DNA of 64,000 nt, taken from positions 308,955 through 372,954 of the forward strand of contig NZ_JACJUU010000003.1 of the NCBI RefSeq assembly GCF_014237865.1, written 5' to 3'. This document shows, in pieces, positions 54,971 through 63,377 of the stretch. The first letter of the stretch is position 1, and every line of letters begins with the position of its first letter. Source of the DNA: Pusillimonas minor (lineage in GTDB: Bacteria > Pseudomonadota > Gammaproteobacteria > Burkholderiales > Burkholderiaceae_B). The translations under genes were made by a program, and so were the position numbers. Below the pieces are notes generated by a model. That model was not told the origin of the DNA and did not search any database. It saw only the letters and a list, made by a program, of their open reading frames with translations.

Positions 54971-55921
54971 TTATGGCAACTGGCCGCTGTCGGTTTTTGC
55001 CGCCACCAAGTCCACCAACAGCCGGTCGCGCTCGGGCACGAAGTCTTGCTCGGCATACGTTTGCAGCATTTCGCGTACGCCTTGTGCCACTTTTTGCTTA
55101 AGCTCGGGCGTCATCGACGGGTCGCCCAGGTCGTGCCACCAGTCTTCAATCGGCCCGCCAAGATGGTCCAGCAAGTGTTCGATACCGGCCGCGCCGCCCG
55201 ACAAATGCAAGTTCATGAACGGCCCCAACAAAGCCCAGCGCAAACCGGGGCCGTGTGCAATGGCGGCGTCGATATCGCTGACACTGGCCACCCCCTGGTC
55301 GACCAGGTTAAAGGCCTCGCGCCACAGCGCCGCCTGCAAGCGGTTGGCAATATGTCCTTTGACTTCTTTACGCGGATGAATCGGGCGCTTGCCGATGTCG
55401 GCATAAAAGCGCATGGTGCGCTCGACCACATCGGGTGAGGTTTGCGCCCCGCCAATGACTTCAACCAGCGGAATCAGATGCGGCGGGTTAAAGGGATGCC
55501 CCAGAACAACGCGTTCGGGAAACCGGCAAGCACTCTGGATACGGCTCATCAACAACCCCGACGAACTGGAGGCCAGCACGATGTCGGCATCAAGTACCGC
55601 GTCCATGCGTTTGAACAAATCAATTTTCAGGTCTTCTTTTTCGGGCCCGTTTTCCTGAACAAAGTCCACGCCGGACAATGCGGTTTCGAGGTCGGCAAAA
55701 AATTCAATACGCTGCTTGTCGGCGCCGAGCGCCAGGCCAATGCGTTCAAGACTGGGCCACAACGCATCAATGGTCGCCAGCAGCCGTTCGTGTGCGCCGG
55801 CGCTGGGGTCGGTTGCCCGTACCGCCAACCCTTGGGCCAGAAAATAAGCCGCCCAGCTGGCGCCGATAACTCCGGTACCCACCACGCCCACCGTGTTGAT
55901 GACCCGTGTAGAAACACTCAT
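54971..55921 (-). CDS. 3-hydroxyacyl-CoA dehydrogenase family protein
   Basis: NAD-dependent dehydrogenase of 316 aa. The Rossmann motif is VGVVGTGVIGASWAAYF, the catalytic region is GHPFNPPHLIPLVEVIGG, and a C-terminal helical domain follows (KGHIANRLQAALWREAFNLV). The sequence pattern resembles carnitine 3-dehydrogenase as much as 3-hydroxyacyl-CoA dehydrogenase. In this operon a plausible substrate is a 3-hydroxy-3-arylpropionyl-CoA formed from a phenylpropenoid such as ferulate; this is inference. The start overlaps the regulator stop by 4 bases. Confidence 0.82.
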   Translation of the reverse strand: MSVSTRVINTVGVVGTGVIGASWAAYFLAQGLAVRATDPSAGAHERLLATIDALWPSLERIGLALGADKQRIEFFADLETALSGVDFVQENGPEKEDLKIDLFKRMDAVLDADIVLASSSSGLLMSRIQSACRFPERVVLGHPFNPPHLIPLVEVIGGAQTSPDVVERTMRFYADIGKRPIHPRKEVKGHIANRLQAALWREAFNLVDQGVASVSDIDAAIAHGPGLRWALLGPFMNLHLSGGAAGIEHLLDHLGGPIEDWWHDLGDPSMTPELKQKVAQGVREMLQTYAEQDFVPERDRLLVDLVAAKTDSGQLP

Positions 55922-56832
55922 GAAGCAACCCCTTTGTTGGTAGAAAAAATATGTTGGTCGATTAAGGCCAACGCCCGAGCGAGGACCGCCTGTGTGGTCA
56001 ATCCCGTCGTGTCAATATCGGCATGGGCCAGCGCGTACAAGGTGCTGCGCGCCGCCAGCGCACTGACAATATTGGCCATCGCTTCGTCACGCAACTGCGG
56101 CGTGGCAATGCGGGCATCGTGCTGGGCCATGACACGTCGAAAATGCGCTTCGGGCCGGGCATGCAACCAAACTGTGTAGAACGAATGCAGCAAGACTTCG
56201 TAGGTCGCCGGTTCGGCCACAATGCCCCCGCCGGTAGCCAAAACCACCTGCGGATGACCGGCAATCACCGCTTCAAGGCACTGCCGTTCAAGACGGCGAT
56301 AACCTGCCTGCCCGTAAATGGAAAACACCTCATTCAGCGACATGCCCGCCATTTGGGCCACCTGGGCGTTCAGTTCGATAAACGGCGCCCCCAGCTGCTG
56401 CGCCAGTGCCGGGCCCAGGGTAGATTTGCCGGCCCCCCGCAAACCAATTAAAGCAATGCGCTTGACACCGCCCTGCTGCGATGACTGCTGATCGAGGTGA
56501 CTGACCAGCCAACTGCGAATACTGCGCAAGCTGTCGGGCGACTGGCGCTTGAGCATTTCGACAATCAGGGCGTAATCAGCGCCAAAACGGTCGTGATCGG
56601 ACAAGAGCGCGTGAGTTGAAACGTTCAGTGCGCGGGCCAGCCGGTGCAACACGGCAATCGAGACATTGCCGTCGCCTCGCTCGACGCGCGACAAATACGG
56701 CAATGAAATGCCCGACTCGGTGGCCAGTTGTTTCATGGTCATGGCCCGGGCGGCGCGGGCCGAACGCACACGCAGGCCCAAGCGCCGCGACAAGGCGGCC
56801 GTGTCGTCGGGCGTGTCAGTTAGCGCGTTCAT
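55918..56832 (-). CDS. BzdR/BoxR-type regulator: HTH fused to shikimate-kinase-like domain
   Basis: Transcription regulator of 304 aa. An XRE-type helix-turn-helix (about residues 18-78, MKQLATESGISLPYLSRVERG) is joined by a linker to a shikimate-kinase-like module with Walker A GLRGAGKSTLG (130-140) and VLATGGGIV. In BzdR and BoxR this module binds benzoyl-CoA and controls benzoate degradation. Here the shikimate-binding aspartate region reads FIELNAQVAQ rather than FxDxD, consistent with loss of kinase function. It lies inside an operon with a feruloyl-CoA synthetase-like gene, so its ligand may be feruloyl-CoA or a related thioester. The start at 56832 follows the ligase stop by 13 bases. 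Confidence 0.85.
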   Translation of the reverse strand: MNALTDTPDDTAALSRRLGLRVRSARAARAMTMKQLATESGISLPYLSRVERGDGNVSIAVLHRLARALNVSTHALLSDHDRFGADYALIVEMLKRQSPDSLRSIRSWLVSHLDQQSSQQGGVKRIALIGLRGAGKSTLGPALAQQLGAPFIELNAQVAQMAGMSLNEVFSIYGQAGYRRLERQCLEAVIAGHPQVVLATGGGIVAEPATYEVLLHSFYTVWLHARPEAHFRRVMAQHDARIATPQLRDEAMANIVSALAARSTLYALAHADIDTTGLTTQAVLARALALIDQHIFSTNKGVAS

Positions 56833-56845
56833 CGCGGTACCGGCA

Positions 56846-58696
56846 TTACAAGTAAATGACGTCTTTGGCGGCATCGTCGGCGTACAAGGTTTGCACCAGC
56901 GCAGCGCGCTGCTTGAGCACGGCCGACTGATTAATGTAGCCCTTGTCGGTAATTTCACCGGCATCCACCAACGGCGGGTCGGTCAACAGCAAGGCGCGGT
57001 CGGCGTAGGTAGAACTGGCCTGGTTTGCGGCATGCAACGCCTGCAAACCGGCGCTTACCCGGTCGCGCACAGCCGGGTGCGCCAGCACGTCGGCAACCGC
57101 AACGTCGTCGGCCAGGCCCGCCAGACGCCGGCATGCCGCCACGTTCGGGAAAATAAGAAAGCCCACCGAATTGCGGTCGTGACCGGTCACGACAATGTCT
57201 TGCGCCACGGGCGTCATGGCTTCGATGCCTTTGACGCGCAAATTGCCCACACTCACCCAGGTCCCCGTCATCAGTTTGAAGTCTTCGGACACCCGCCCGT
57301 CGAACACCAGCCCGGCTTCGGGGCGAGCCGGGTCAGCAAATTTTGCCGCATCGCCAATCAGGTAGAACCCTTCGTCGTCAAAGGCTTTTGCCGTAACATC
57401 GGGCTGGTTGAAATAACCCGGCGTCACGTTCGGCCCCTTGACACGTACTTCCAGCTTGTCGCCGCTGGGCACCAATTTAAGCGACACCCCGGGCACGGGC
57501 ACCCCGATCACGCCGGAACGGTCGGCCTGAAAATGGCAGTCAGTCGCCAACGGCGAGGTTTCGGTCGACCCCCAGGCCGTCACCATGGGCACGGCATAAC
57601 CCAGTTCCTGGATGGACAATTCGATAAGGCCGTCCCACAGGTGTTGTGGCAACGCAGCTGCCGCGTAAAAAATCACCTGCAGTTTCGAAAAGAAATTACG
57701 GCGCAAATCGGCATCTTCGCGCAGCGCCGGGACCAGCATGTCGAAGGCCTTGGGCACATTCAGGTACAAGGTGGGCGCCACTTCGCGCAAATTATTCAGT
57801 GTCGTATCGAACAAACCGGGAACCGGCTTGCCGCCGTCCAGGTAGAACGTACCGCCGTTGGCCAGAATCAGATTGAAGTTGTGATTGCCGCCAAAGGTGT
57901 GATTCCAGGGCAGCCAGTCGAGCAATACCGGCGGCTGCCCGGTTAAAAAGGGCCAGACCTGCCGCTTGGCCTGCTGGCTGGCGCACAGCATACGCTGGGT
58001 ATTGATGACCCCTTTGGGATAGCCGGTTGAGCCCGACGTAAACAAAATTTTTGCAACCGTGTCCGGGGTAACAGCGGCATAGGCACGATGCACAGCAGCC
58101 AGGTCAACGTCTTCAAGCAAATCTGAAAAATGCAGTGCCGCCTCGGTTGGCAAGGCGTCTTCGTCGGCTACCACGACCTGGGCGTGATGCAGACCTTCGA
58201 TGGCCGCAAGCGCAGCCTGAAACTTGCCCGCACCGCCCACGTAAATAAGCGCGGGGTCAAGACGCTGCACCAGATTCTTGAGTTTGGCGTGATCTTTGGA
58301 CAGCAACGAGTAAGCGGGCGAAATCCCGGCATAGGGAATACCGACATGCATGGCCGCCAACATCAACAGCCCATGATTGACCTCGTTGTCGGACAACACA
58401 CACACCGGGCGAGCCGGCCCGTAGCCGCGTTCGAGCAACCACGACGCAATGCGCTGCACCTTGTCGAGCGCCTGACGATACGTCACGCCCGCCCATAGCC
58501 CGGCCGGGCTGCGCTCTGCCAAAAACAAGCGATCGGGCGCTTCGTCGGCCCAGTATTCAAGATACTCGCCTGCGCATCGGGCGTAGGGTTCGAGTGCTAC
58601 GGGGTTTTCGAGCAGCGTGCTGCCATCGGCACGGCGGGTAACGGTAACGGCGGGCGCAGCAAACAGCGCGCCCAGGGGAGCCTGGGGCTGGTTCAT
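56846..58696 (-). CDS. fcs: Feruloyl-CoA synthetase-like AMP-dependent ligase
   Basis: Acyl-adenylate-forming CoA ligase of 616 aa. The AMP-binding P-loop is ILFTSGSTGYPKGVINTQRM, the adenine site is VTAWGSTETSP, and YLIGDAAKFADP and LVFDGRVSEDFKLMTGTWV correspond to the A7/A8 motifs. The 'DWLPWNHTFGGNHN' block and overall length match feruloyl-CoA synthetases (Fcs), which activate ferulate, caffeate or coumarate. No enoyl-CoA hydratase/aldolase or vanillin dehydrogenase is adjacent. AGGAG lies six bases before the ATG at 58696. It heads the operon and has an ACTATA-type operator candidate upstream. Confidence 0.85.
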   Translation of the reverse strand: MNQPQAPLGALFAAPAVTVTRRADGSTLLENPVALEPYARCAGEYLEYWADEAPDRLFLAERSPAGLWAGVTYRQALDKVQRIASWLLERGYGPARPVCVLSDNEVNHGLLMLAAMHVGIPYAGISPAYSLLSKDHAKLKNLVQRLDPALIYVGGAGKFQAALAAIEGLHHAQVVVADEDALPTEAALHFSDLLEDVDLAAVHRAYAAVTPDTVAKILFTSGSTGYPKGVINTQRMLCASQQAKRQVWPFLTGQPPVLLDWLPWNHTFGGNHNFNLILANGGTFYLDGGKPVPGLFDTTLNNLREVAPTLYLNVPKAFDMLVPALREDADLRRNFFSKLQVIFYAAAALPQHLWDGLIELSIQELGYAVPMVTAWGSTETSPLATDCHFQADRSGVIGVPVPGVSLKLVPSGDKLEVRVKGPNVTPGYFNQPDVTAKAFDDEGFYLIGDAAKFADPARPEAGLVFDGRVSEDFKLMTGTWVSVGNLRVKGIEAMTPVAQDIVVTGHDRNSVGFLIFPNVAACRRLAGLADDVAVADVLAHPAVRDRVSAGLQALHAANQASSTYADRALLLTDPPLVDAGEITDKGYINQSAVLKQRAALVQTLYADDAAKDVIYL

Positions 58697-58735
58697 AGTT
58701 GTCTCCTGATGCTTGTTTCTAATGTATTTTGAACG

Positions 58736-58772
58736 ACTATACGAAAATATAGTTTTCAATGCAATCTATAGT
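58736..58772. promoter_or_regulatory. ACTATA operator candidate upstream of fcs
   Basis: On the plus strand ACTATA-N6-TATAGT (58736-58753) forms an inverted repeat, and a third TATAGT lies at 58767-58772. The array sits 40 bases upstream of the fcs start codon in AT-rich sequence, a position suited to repression by the BoxR-like protein. TGCA, an element of known BzdR sites, also occurs between copies. Confidence 0.5.
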
Positions 58773-58956
58773 TTATTTTGCAGCATGCGAAGGTGCCAGC
58801 GCATAGCAGCCTGCAAACATTTTGCCTTTGAAGCGCTTAAAACCTGTGGAAGTTTTGGGCCTTGCGAGCCTTTGATGTTTTAAAGTTTCTATTGCAAGCA
58901 AAGCAAACTGCCGCCAGCCTGGCCCCGCGCTTTCGCTTTATGGCATTATTCCACCC

Positions 58957-59571
58957 ATGACTCCGCTGCCCCTCTTCCCCCTCGCCCGCGCGCTGTTTCC
59001 CGACGGCGTCATTCATCTGCGTATCTTCGAGGTACGCTACCTGGACATGATCCGGCGCTGCCTTGAGAACAACACAGGCTTTGGCGTTGTAGCACTGACC
59101 AGCGGTACCGAGGTCCGGCAACCGGCCTCGCGCGAAACCTTTGTTTCGTCGGGCACACTGGTCACCATCGAAGAGGTCGCAACGCCAATGACCGGGCTGA
59201 TGCAAGTCCGGGCCAGAGGCACGCAACGCTTCACGCTTAACACGTTCGAGCAAAAGCCAGGCGGCTTGTGGACGGGCAACGTCACCCTCCACGACCCCGA
59301 CCCTGCCATTGGCATCCCGCAAGACCTGCAAGATTGCGCCGATGCGCTCGGCCGCGTCATTGCCGACCTGCAACGCGAGGGCGTGCCGCCGGAAGCGATG
59401 CCGGTGTCCGCCCCCTACCGGCTTGAGGACTGCGGCTGGGTCGCCAACCGCTGGGCTGAACTGCTGCCTCTGCCACCCACGCAAAAGGCCGTCCTGCTCG
59501 AAACCGCCGATCCGGCCGAGCGCCTGGACATGCTGCGCGAGGTCCTGATCGTCAAGGGGGTCCTGCCATGA
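58957..59571 (+). CDS. Stand-alone LON substrate-binding-domain protein
   Basis: Protein of 204 aa made of only the LON N-terminal domain: LPLFPLARALFPDGVIHLRIFEVRYLDMI at the start, then RGTQRFTLNTF, followed by a helical part. No AAA+ or protease domain is present. The molecular role of these proteins is unclear; they may act as adaptors or binders. Its last codons overlap the patatin gene by 4 bases, so the two are coupled. The gene diverges from fcs across a 260-base gap. Confidence 0.88.
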   Translation: MTPLPLFPLARALFPDGVIHLRIFEVRYLDMIRRCLENNTGFGVVALTSGTEVRQPASRETFVSSGTLVTIEEVATPMTGLMQVRARGTQRFTLNTFEQKPGGLWTGNVTLHDPDPAIGIPQDLQDCADALGRVIADLQREGVPPEAMPVSAPYRLEDCGWVANRWAELLPLPPTQKAVLLETADPAERLDMLREVLIVKGVLP

Positions 59572-60512
59572 CGGCCCGCCGTCGCTTTCGTCCTAAAGTC
59601 GGGCTTATTCTGGGCAGCGGCTCGGCGCGCGGCTGGGCGCATATCGGCGTCATCCAGGCCCTGCGCGAAGCCGGCCTGAAGCCCGACATCATCTGCGGCA
59701 CATCCATTGGTGCGCTGGTCGGGGCCGTACACGCCTCCGGCGGGCTCGACGAGCTCGACGCCTGGGTGCGCGAGCTGGGCTTGCGCGATGTCGTCTCGTT
59801 CATGGATATCACGCTGACCGGGGGGATGCTCAAGGGCGAACGCCTGATGGGGTTCTTTAAACGCAAGTTCAAAGACCGCGACATCGAAGCGCTCGATATC
59901 CCCTTTGGCGCCGTGGCCACATCGTTGCACAACGGGGCCGAAATCTGGCTGCGTTCGGGCAGCACGTTGGGGGCCGTCCGGGCCTCTATTGCATTACCCG
60001 CCTTGTTTGCGCCGGTCCGGCACAACGGGCAAATTCTTGTCGACGGCGGGCTGGTCAACCCGGTGCCGGTGTCGCTGGCCCGCGCCATGGGGGCCGACAT
60101 CCTGATCGCGGTTGACCTCAATTCAGACCTGCTGGGGCGGCACCTGCGCCGCGACCCCGCACCGCAAGCCGAGTCAGAATCGCCGCCGGCCCAGGACGAT
60201 GACTGGTTCAGCAAGCTGCAAAATAATTTAAGCGCCCTGTTGCCCGAATCGCCCGAACACGACCGCAACAAACCCGAAGAGCCCGAGATCCCTTCAGTGC
60301 TCGATGTGGTCGCCTCGAGCATCAATATTATGCAAGAACGCATTACGCGCAGCCGCATGGTGGGCGAGCCCCCACACATCGTGATTGCGCCCCGGCTGGC
60401 TCATTTAGGGCTCATGGATTTTCATCGGGCAACCGAAGCCATCGAAGAAGGCCGACGCGCGGCCAAAGAATGCATTCCGGCCATTAAAGCCTTCGACGTT
60501 GACTGGTCTTAG
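59568..60512 (+). CDS. Patatin-like phospholipase (RssA type)
   Basis: Serine hydrolase of 314 aa. The oxyanion segment is GSGSARGWAHIG, the nucleophile Ser is in GTSIGALVGA, and the catalytic Asp is in DGGLVNPVPVSLA. These are the Ser-Asp dyad motifs of patatins, and overall similarity is to the RssA/YchK group. No signal peptide is seen, so it is probably cytoplasmic. A charged, disordered segment (about residues 190-245) separates the catalytic core from a C-terminal helix bundle. Confidence 0.92.
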   Translation: MTARRRFRPKVGLILGSGSARGWAHIGVIQALREAGLKPDIICGTSIGALVGAVHASGGLDELDAWVRELGLRDVVSFMDITLTGGMLKGERLMGFFKRKFKDRDIEALDIPFGAVATSLHNGAEIWLRSGSTLGAVRASIALPALFAPVRHNGQILVDGGLVNPVPVSLARAMGADILIAVDLNSDLLGRHLRRDPAPQAESESPPAQDDDWFSKLQNNLSALLPESPEHDRNKPEEPEIPSVLDVVASSINIMQERITRSRMVGEPPHIVIAPRLAHLGLMDFHRATEAIEEGRRAAKECIPAIKAFDVDWS

Positions 60513-60623
60513 CGCATTGGCCCCGAGTCTGTATCGACCCGCCAACCCGGTCTTGATGCCAATGCCCGGATAGCATTGCGCAACAACCCCGAACCTGGCT
60601 GCACGACTGGCGCACTTGCTGCG

Positions 60624-61448
60624 TTAGCGCAGTAACCAGGCCGAAGCTTTTGAAAGCGGCGCCAGAATAATCCGCCCAACCACAGCCGGCAGATCGAGCG
60701 GCTTGACCACCATTTTTACCGCCATTTCTACCGGATAGTGACGTTGCAAGCCACGGCCCAGGCGACGACACAGCTGCTTGAACCGGGCGCGATCGGCTGT
60801 TGCTTCGCCTTCGTGCAACTGATACACATGCCACAACGCACAATCGGCATCAGACGCGCGCGCTTCGAGTACCCGGCGCTTGAGCGCCTGGAAGATCTTC
60901 CAGCGGCCTGGCGGCTGCGCCTGCTGATACTTGCGAAAATACCGATAAAAATGCTTGTAGTGGTTGACCTCGTCGGCGCGGATACGTTGGGCAATGCCCG
61001 CCAGCACCGGCTCGGTCGCCTGACGCGACAACGCCGTGTAAAACGTTGCAGTACCCGTTTCCACCACGCACCGCGCCACCATTTCAAGCCCCTGGGTGGG
61101 CTCGAATTCGTCGACCGTACACATTTGCGAATATTCGGCATAAAAGGCATCGTACGCGCGTTGCCAGTCGAACTCGGGCCACACATGCTGAGCATAAGCC
61201 CTTAACACACGGCCGTGGCGCACCTCTTCGTGTTGCCATTGCTGCGTCAGCCATGTGGCTACTTCGGGGTCGTTGCCAAAATAATCAATCAGGTTCTGGG
61301 TGTACAAGTCGGCCGCAATCTCGACAAACGAAGCACCAACCACCATATAGAACAAGTCTTCGTTGTCGCGCACGCGATCAACATCAACGTGCGCCAGCGG
61401 CACGTTGTCGAGCGTCCAGTTGGAGGGGATGGGCATTACTGCAGACAT
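60624..61448 (-). CDS. Ferritin-like diiron protein of unknown function
   Basis: Helical protein of 274 aa. It carries pairs of carboxylate/histidine ligands typical of ferritin-like diiron enzymes: EIAADLYTQNL, then QHEEVRHGRVL (EExxH), then VVETGTATFYTAL, then ADEVNHYKHFYRYF (DExxH). It could be a diiron oxidase or desaturase-like protein; I cannot name a substrate. The C-terminal third is basic with a predicted amphipathic or membrane-near helix. It stands alone between the patatin and cytochrome b561 genes, divergent from the latter. Confidence 0.75.
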   Translation of the reverse strand: MSAVMPIPSNWTLDNVPLAHVDVDRVRDNEDLFYMVVGASFVEIAADLYTQNLIDYFGNDPEVATWLTQQWQHEEVRHGRVLRAYAQHVWPEFDWQRAYDAFYAEYSQMCTVDEFEPTQGLEMVARCVVETGTATFYTALSRQATEPVLAGIAQRIRADEVNHYKHFYRYFRKYQQAQPPGRWKIFQALKRRVLEARASDADCALWHVYQLHEGEATADRARFKQLCRRLGRGLQRHYPVEMAVKMVVKPLDLPAVVGRIILAPLSKASAWLLR

Positions 61449-61735
61449 AAGTTCAACCTGTAACGTAACCGCACAGTTAAAAGATTACGGGAAGCCCGCA
61501 TGCCGATCAAGGGCTGAACGTCGGTCAGATACCCACCTGCACGACGCCGCACCCACGCAGCGCGACCTTGTCACGAAAAATTCGCTGGACGAAAAACCCT
61601 GGGTTTATTATGGTTACCGACGACACCAGGCACGGTAAATATGTCTGCTTTTCATGCTTGTATTTGGCGGACATTAGCCCTGCCGCAACACAGCCTGCCC
61701 CGTACATTTTGCACACCATCAAGAAGGAACCCGCC

Positions 61736-62278
61736 ATGCAGCAACATTCATCGACATGCGACTCCCCCGAACGCTATGGCCGCGTGACACGTATTTTGCA
61801 CTGGGCAATGGCCCTACTGCTGGCATGGCAATTTACGTCGGCACTGACTCATTTTCTGGCCGAAGACAGTGCCCTTGACGAGTTCTTGTGGGGCACGCAT
61901 AAGTCAGTGGGCTTTTTGCTGATGTTGCTTATTGTGGTTCGTGTGCTTTGGGCGCTGCTTAACCTGCGTCGGCGCCCGCCCGCAATCAGCAAGGCCGCAC
62001 GTGTGGGGCACGTTGTGCTTTACGTTCTTATGCTGGTCGTACCCATTGTGGCCCTGCTGCGCCAGTACGGCTCGGGCCGCGAATTCTCGCCGTTTGGCAT
62101 CCCGTTAATGCCCGGCTTTGACGAAAGCCTGAAAATCACCTGGATGACCGACCTGGGCAGTAATTTCCATAGCCTGCTGGGCTACGTTTTGCTGGTGCTG
62201 GCCCTGGGCCATATTGCCTTTGCCCTGAAGCATTATTTTGCCGGCGAACGCCATATCATCGACCGCATCCTGAACTAA
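61736..62278 (+). CDS. Cytochrome b561 family protein
   Basis: Four-helix membrane cytochrome b, 180 aa. Likely haem-ligand histidines lie in RILHWAMALLLAWQ, WGTHKSVGFLLML, LGSNFHSLLGYVLLVL and LGHIAFALKHYFAG. The YceJ/CybB-type family moves electrons from quinol, but the acceptor here is unknown. AAGGA is nine bases before the ATG at 61736. The 287-base region upstream, divergent from the ferritin-like gene, shows no other gene. Confidence 0.92.
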   Translation: MQQHSSTCDSPERYGRVTRILHWAMALLLAWQFTSALTHFLAEDSALDEFLWGTHKSVGFLLMLLIVVRVLWALLNLRRRPPAISKAARVGHVVLYVLMLVVPIVALLRQYGSGREFSPFGIPLMPGFDESLKITWMTDLGSNFHSLLGYVLLVLALGHIAFALKHYFAGERHIIDRILN

Positions 62279-62440
62279 ACTGTTTTATTAGGGTTTTCCT
62301 TGACACCCTACCCCGGGCACGTTACCCTAAAGAAGTGCTTGCCCCTGTAGTCAAAGGGCATCGTTCAATCGGCAAGGCGCATTACCCATCGCGGTGGCCT
62401 TGCTGTCAATTTGGGTGCCACACCGCGTGCACCTGCACTA

Positions 62441-62462
62441 CGTAGCCTCAGCTACGCTTTTT
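62441..62462 (+). terminator. Intrinsic terminator upstream of infA
   Basis: CGTAGC/GCTACG with a CTCA loop is followed by CTTTTT. It lies about 160 bases after the cytochrome gene and 99 bases before infA, so it either ends cytochrome transcripts or attenuates infA. Confidence 0.75.
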
Positions 62463-62561
62463 GTTCCGTTTTACGGCGGCTGCCCCACCCAGGGGCTCAC
62501 AATTTTGCTGCAATGCGCAAGGCGTTGCGGCCAAGGTTTGTTTTTACAAAGGAAACGTCCT

Positions 62562-62822
62562 ATGGCAAAAGAAGAATTACTTGAAATGAATGGCTCGGTG
62601 ACTGAAGTTCTGCCCGATTCCCGCTTTCGCGTCACCCTCGAGAACGGCCACCCTGTTGTCGCTTATACCGGCGGCAAAATGCGCAAGCACCACATCCGTA
62701 TTCTGGCCGGCGACAAAGTCAAACTAGAAATGTCGCCCTACGACCTGAGCAAGGCCCGTATTATTTTCCGCCACATCGAAGGCCGCCCCCCGGTTACCGG
62801 CGCACCGCGTCGCCGTCGCTAA
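62562..62822 (+). CDS. infA: Translation initiation factor IF-1, extended form
   Basis: S1/OB-fold factor that binds the ribosomal A site, 86 aa. The canonical 72-residue fold ([20 protein letters not shown], then [14 protein letters not shown] and LSKARIIFR) is followed by a 15-residue basic tail ([16 protein letters not shown]). This is the second IF-1 type common in Burkholderiales, which also have a standard infA in a ribosomal operon. AAAGGAAAC lies eight bases before the ATG. It converges with sixA. Confidence 0.93.
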   Translation: MAKEELLEMNGSVTEVLPDSRFRVTLENGHPVVAYTGGKMRKHHIRILAGDKVKLEMSPYDLSKARIIFRHIEGRPPVTGAPRRRR

Positions 62823-62831
62823 GCCAACGGC

Positions 62832-63356
62832 TTAATCGGTAACGGGCGTTGCAAAACGCTCGAGCACCCCTGAATGATCGGTAATGTCGGCCCACGACAC
62901 CGCATCGGGGAAATCGATAACCGCCAGCCCCGCCGGCGGAAATTCGTGGCGTAACCTGACCACGGCATTTTTGCTGCCGCGCCCGATAAGGCGCATGGCC
63001 AACGCAGAAATGCCGGGGTTATGCCCCACCAGCACCACACTTTCGTATTTGTCGGGCGCTGCCTGAATTACTTCAAGCAGTGCCTGCACCGACGCCTCGT
63101 AAATTTTCGGCTCGAATACTGCCGGCACCTGGCCGGGCAACTGGCGCTGAACCGCCGACCAGGTTTCGCGTGTACGCTGAGCTACCGACACAATGGCCCG
63201 TTGCGGCATCACACCTTCTTGCGCCATATAGGCGCCCATTTCCAGTGCTTCGTTAAGGCCCCGTTCGGACAAGGTACGCTCGATGTCGGGCAGCCCCGAA
63301 CCATGCCCTGAATGCGCATGACGCAACAACACCAGACGACGCGGGGCAACTGACAT
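62832..63356 (-). CDS. sixA: SixA-type histidine phosphatase
   Basis: Phosphohistidine phosphatase of 174 aa. The catalytic motif reads RRLVLLRHAHSGHG (RHA where many family members have RHG), the second histidine is in VLVGHNPGISAL, and RTRETWSAVQ supplies another conserved arginine. E. coli SixA dephosphorylates the nitrogen-PTS phosphocarrier NPr, a notable parallel with the PTS proteins in this window. The ATG at 63356 has GAGG nine bases upstream. It follows thpR by 21 bases. Confidence 0.88.
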   Translation of the reverse strand: MSVAPRRLVLLRHAHSGHGSGLPDIERTLSERGLNEALEMGAYMAQEGVMPQRAIVSVAQRTRETWSAVQRQLPGQVPAVFEPKIYEASVQALLEVIQAAPDKYESVVLVGHNPGISALAMRLIGRGSKNAVVRLRHEFPPAGLAVIDFPDAVSWADITDHSGVLERFATPVTD

Positions 63357-63377
63357 ACGCTTCAACCTCAAAAATAA

